Below, one piece after another: positions 35,639 through 38,301 of a stretch of 38,301 nt of DNA; the stretch's first letter is position 1; the number at the start of each line of letters is the position of its first letter. Both the position numbers and the translations under genes were made by a program. The stretch is taken from NCBI GenBank assembly GCA_027001645.1, contig JALTMP010000321.1, positions 1-38,301 of the forward strand. The letters are read 5' to 3'. Under the pieces are notes generated by a model that searched no databases, was not told the DNA's origin, and worked only from the letters and a program-made list of their open reading frames with translations. Source of the DNA: Candidatus Heimdallarchaeota archaeon (GTDB lineage: Archaea > Asgardarchaeota > Heimdallarchaeia > Heimdallarchaeales > JAJRWK01).

Positions 35639-37263
35639 GTATTACCACCTCAAGACAAGACAAAAAACCAACAGACGCCTATTCCAGAGTAGTTGACAAG
35701 GTCAGAGCATACCTTCGCTTTTTCGGAATGAAAATTACCGCTGTCAAGCCAGGGAACCGTAGGGCAAGCATTTACGCAAGAAGAGGAGTTTATCCCTCTC
35801 AAGTTCAAATTCACATAAGAGAAACAATCAAGGGAACTGCAGTAGTTTTTCGGCCTCACAACTATTGGACCTCTTTCTTCGCTGGTCTACCATATTTTTT
35901 CCTTGGGTTGTTTTCTCTCCTCGCTTACCAGACCCCTGCAAATAAATTAGTAGAAAAATTCTCTTCATGGGCGCTCATAAACCCCGGTATTCTCTTCTTT
36001 GGGACAGAAAATCCTAGTTGGTATATTGGCCTCATATTTTTAGTACTTGGAGCAATGTACTCCATTGTCGAAATTGTCGAGCGAAATATTAGAGTAAGCA
36101 AGCTCAAACAGCGATTTCCTTACTTCACAAGAAATGCAATCTGGTCTCCTTCTGACACTCCAACTGTTATTGATGTAATTCGTTCAACAAACTCTCCTTT
36201 CATATTCTCTTACATCATTGCGATTGTCTATTTCTCTCCCCTAAGCTTAGACCAGGAAATTCTCAATAAGTTAATTTCCGTATATGGGATATCTGCTGAG
36301 CAGTTGCATCAATCAATTACGATTGCCTCATTCATAATCATAACGTTTGTTGCTGGATTGTACTCCGGTGGGAAAATCATTCATCATGTTGCTTTTAGAT
36401 CTAAGATCGACCCCTCAGCTAGACTAAAAGGAACTCACCGAGAAAAAAGGTTGCAAATCCTCGCTATTGGGTCTACAACTGGCGGCCTAGCAGTTTTGCT
36501 CATTATTATGGTTATAGGTGCGATATTTGGATTTCCAAACTGGCAAATTCTCCTCCTTCTAACTCCTATTATCGGTGCTGGAGCTGGGGCCCTAGGTGCT
36601 CTAGCAGCAAACGAGGGGGAAGAATGGCTAATTGGCTTCTCAGTTGCTTACTTCTTGGCTGCTGACATGATTTTTGTCTTCAATACCGGAAAAAATGGAG
36701 GCTTCGCTTGGCTTATCATCATCACATTGATGTTGCTTTTGTTTCCGCTTTCTAACTATGTCATGGCAAAATTCATCCAGCAGACCAGTTCTGCTCATGA
36801 TGAAGATCCCCAGTTATTCTATTCGCTCTTTCCTCTCTTTCTCTACGTATCAATTTTCTATTTCAGAAAAGAAAAACAAGCAAGCCAAGTCATCCAGAAG
36901 ATAATACAAACCGCCGAGGAATCAGCAGTCGTTTCCGATACAGACATGGAACGATTGAGAATGGTACTAATAGATAAGCAGAGACTAATCTCAAAAAACC
37001 CCACACTCCCATCTGTCGCTAAACTATACTTTTCAATTATTTCTAAATACACATTAAGTCAAAAGGAAACCACACTAATACCTACTCCCGAAGAATTAAT
37101 CGATTGGATTAAGAACAAGATTCCAGCAACTTCCGCGCTCTCGGTTGATGAAAACATTCTGACTATTGATGCTGCTCTTTGGAATCCCCATTACATCCCT
37201 GATAATTCTGAACTAAGCCAGGCTGAAATTGAGTTGCAAAAGATACTAGACCTAATTAAATAA
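35635..37263 (+). CDS. polytopic membrane protein of the MoxR-DUF58 operon
   Basis: Multiple TM segments. GTG 35635 in a GTGA overlap, preceded by CGGAGGA; the tracker start (35530) lies inside the upstream gene. Confidence 0.78.
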   Translation: MSITTSRQDKKPTDAYSRVVDKVRAYLRFFGMKITAVKPGNRRASIYARRGVYPSQVQIHIRETIKGTAVVFRPHNYWTSFFAGLPYFFLGLFSLLAYQTPANKLVEKFSSWALINPGILFFGTENPSWYIGLIFLVLGAMYSIVEIVERNIRVSKLKQRFPYFTRNAIWSPSDTPTVIDVIRSTNSPFIFSYIIAIVYFSPLSLDQEILNKLISVYGISAEQLHQSITIASFIIITFVAGLYSGGKIIHHVAFRSKIDPSARLKGTHREKRLQILAIGSTTGGLAVLLIIMVIGAIFGFPNWQILLLLTPIIGAGAGALGALAANEGEEWLIGFSVAYFLAADMIFVFNTGKNGGFAWLIIITLMLLLFPLSNYVMAKFIQQTSSAHDEDPQLFYSLFPLFLYVSIFYFRKEKQASQVIQKIIQTAEESAVVSDTDMERLRMVLIDKQRLISKNPTLPSVAKLYFSIISKYTLSQKETTLIPTPEELIDWIKNKIPATSALSVDENILTIDAALWNPHYIPDNSELSQAEIELQKILDLIK

Positions 37264-37271
37264 AACGTGAG

Positions 37272-38180
37272 ATGAAAATGCTAGAACCCCTACTACGCCG
37301 TAAACTTCGCAATCTTTTCATCCAATCGCGGATTAAAGTAACAACGTTCTTACAGGGTCATAGACGATCCGTTTTTCTTGGGCCAGGGACAGAATATGCT
37401 GATTTACGAGAATACGTCCCGGGTGATGACTTGAGAAGGGTTGATTGGAGAGCCACAGCTCGAAGACCCGGAACCTTGATAGTTCGAGAGTATGAAGTTG
37501 AACGGAATGTAAATGTCCTCGTCACTATTGACGCCAGCCAATCAATGTTGCTCGGAGAAGGTTCTCCCAGAATTCGTTCTGCTATTTTGGCTGCAGCCGC
37601 GCTTGGTCAGGCTACAATCAATAGCCGCGATTTTTTTGGAATTGGTCTCTTCTCCTCAGATATTGACTTGTTCCTTCCTCCAAGAGGAGGAAGAAGACAT
37701 CTGTACTCCGCGCTCTCAAAAGCTATTGGTGTAATTCCCAGTGGAACAACCACTCTTGGCCCCTCGATTAGGGAGGTCGCTGGAAAACTCAAGAGAAGAA
37801 GCATTATTATCATTATTACTGATTTGCATGATAATTTTGAAGAAACCATCAAGGGTTTTCGAGCTGCTGTTAGTAGGGGGCATGATATTCATGTGATACA
37901 CATTAGCGACCCTTTGGAGTACGTATTCCCAGGAAGGCTTGGAAAGGTGAAAATCTTCGACCCTAACCAAGATGACCCCGTAGTAATTGATCTTTCTGAT
38001 CCCATTGATCGGGGGATCTACTATGAAGCTTTGATCCAAGAAATCGAGAACGTGCGGAATTTTGTCAAAACCCTAAGATCGCTTCGAATCCGGGTTGTTG
38101 AAGCATCTACAAAGGACGTGGTAGATCAAATACTTTTAACATATTACAGCGCGAAGCGAAGAGGAAAGGGATTGAGATGA
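37272..38180 (+). CDS. DUF58-family protein (vWA-like)
   Basis: EYADLREYVPGDDLRRVDWRATARRPGTLIVREYEVERNVNVLVTIDASQSM, a DUF58 core with DxSxS MIDAS-type motif. Confidence 0.94.
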   Translation: MKMLEPLLRRKLRNLFIQSRIKVTTFLQGHRRSVFLGPGTEYADLREYVPGDDLRRVDWRATARRPGTLIVREYEVERNVNVLVTIDASQSMLLGEGSPRIRSAILAAAALGQATINSRDFFGIGLFSSDIDLFLPPRGGRRHLYSALSKAIGVIPSGTTTLGPSIREVAGKLKRRSIIIIITDLHDNFEETIKGFRAAVSRGHDIHVIHISDPLEYVFPGRLGKVKIFDPNQDDPVVIDLSDPIDRGIYYEALIQEIENVRNFVKTLRSLRIRVVEASTKDVVDQILLTYYSAKRRGKGLR

Positions 38181-38301
38181 GGAGACTAGGGCTTCCCTTA
38201 ATATTCTCTATTATTCTTTTGGGTGTTTTCTCTGCACACACAGTCATTCCAGTTACTGCTTCAGAAAGTGCCGAAGGTGATCCAACTCCACCCACTGGAG
38301 G
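38177..38301 (+). CDS. secreted/membrane protein, N-terminus only (3' truncated by window edge)
   Basis: ATGA overlap with the DUF58 stop. MRRLGLPLIFSIILLGVFSAHTVIPVTASESAEGDPTPPTG is signal-peptide-like. Absent from the ORF track. Confidence 0.7.
   Translation, partial: MRRLGLPLIFSIILLGVFSAHTVIPVTASESAEGDPTPPTG

Noticed and set aside
1-38301. tRNA/rRNA genes, CRISPR arrays, IS elements
   Set aside because: No convincing tRNA T-loop/acceptor pairing, regular repeat-spacer pattern, transposase or terminal inverted repeats were found by eye; tRNAscan-SE, a CRISPR finder and ISEScan would be needed to confirm absence.

Overview
This window looks like a gene-dense archaeal chromosome segment. 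Support comes from archaeal-type pilins, an archaeal-type AMP phosphorylase and PGK, TATA-box-like promoters with some apparently leaderless genes, and eukaryote-like membrane protein families. An Asgard (Heimdallarchaeia-like) origin is my inference and is not proven. In order, the window holds: a 5'-truncated LolD/MacB-type ABC ATPase; an alpha/beta hydrolase; acylphosphatase; an aldo/keto reductase; two tandem, diverged phosphohexomutases; a nine-gene type IV pilus locus of Tad/Epd-like architecture (pilins, one TadA/ArlI-type ATPase, two separate T2SF membrane proteins, a coiled-coil protein, three pseudopilin-like proteins); a small EMC6/Rab5IF-like membrane protein; a convergent pair of unknown proteins; a dolichol/phytol-kinase-like protein; a large secreted surface protein with its own promoter and terminator; AMP phosphorylase; a NatAB-like ABC exporter followed by a CxxC protein of unknown function; PGK; a zinc-ribbon membrane protein; a HerA/DUF87-like ATPase with a winged helix and a duplicated C-terminal module; a polytopic membrane protein; a GNAT acetyltransferase; a second zinc-ribbon membrane protein; and a MoxR-DUF58 operon with three unusual membrane components, one of which is an internally duplicated fusion carrying a second, buried signal-peptide-like segment. 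No rRNA, tRNA, CRISPR array or transposon was recognised. Strongest leads: the EMC6-like protein, the duplicated/fused MoxR-operon protein, the split-T2SF pilus locus, and the HerA-like ATPase with its duplicated C-terminus.
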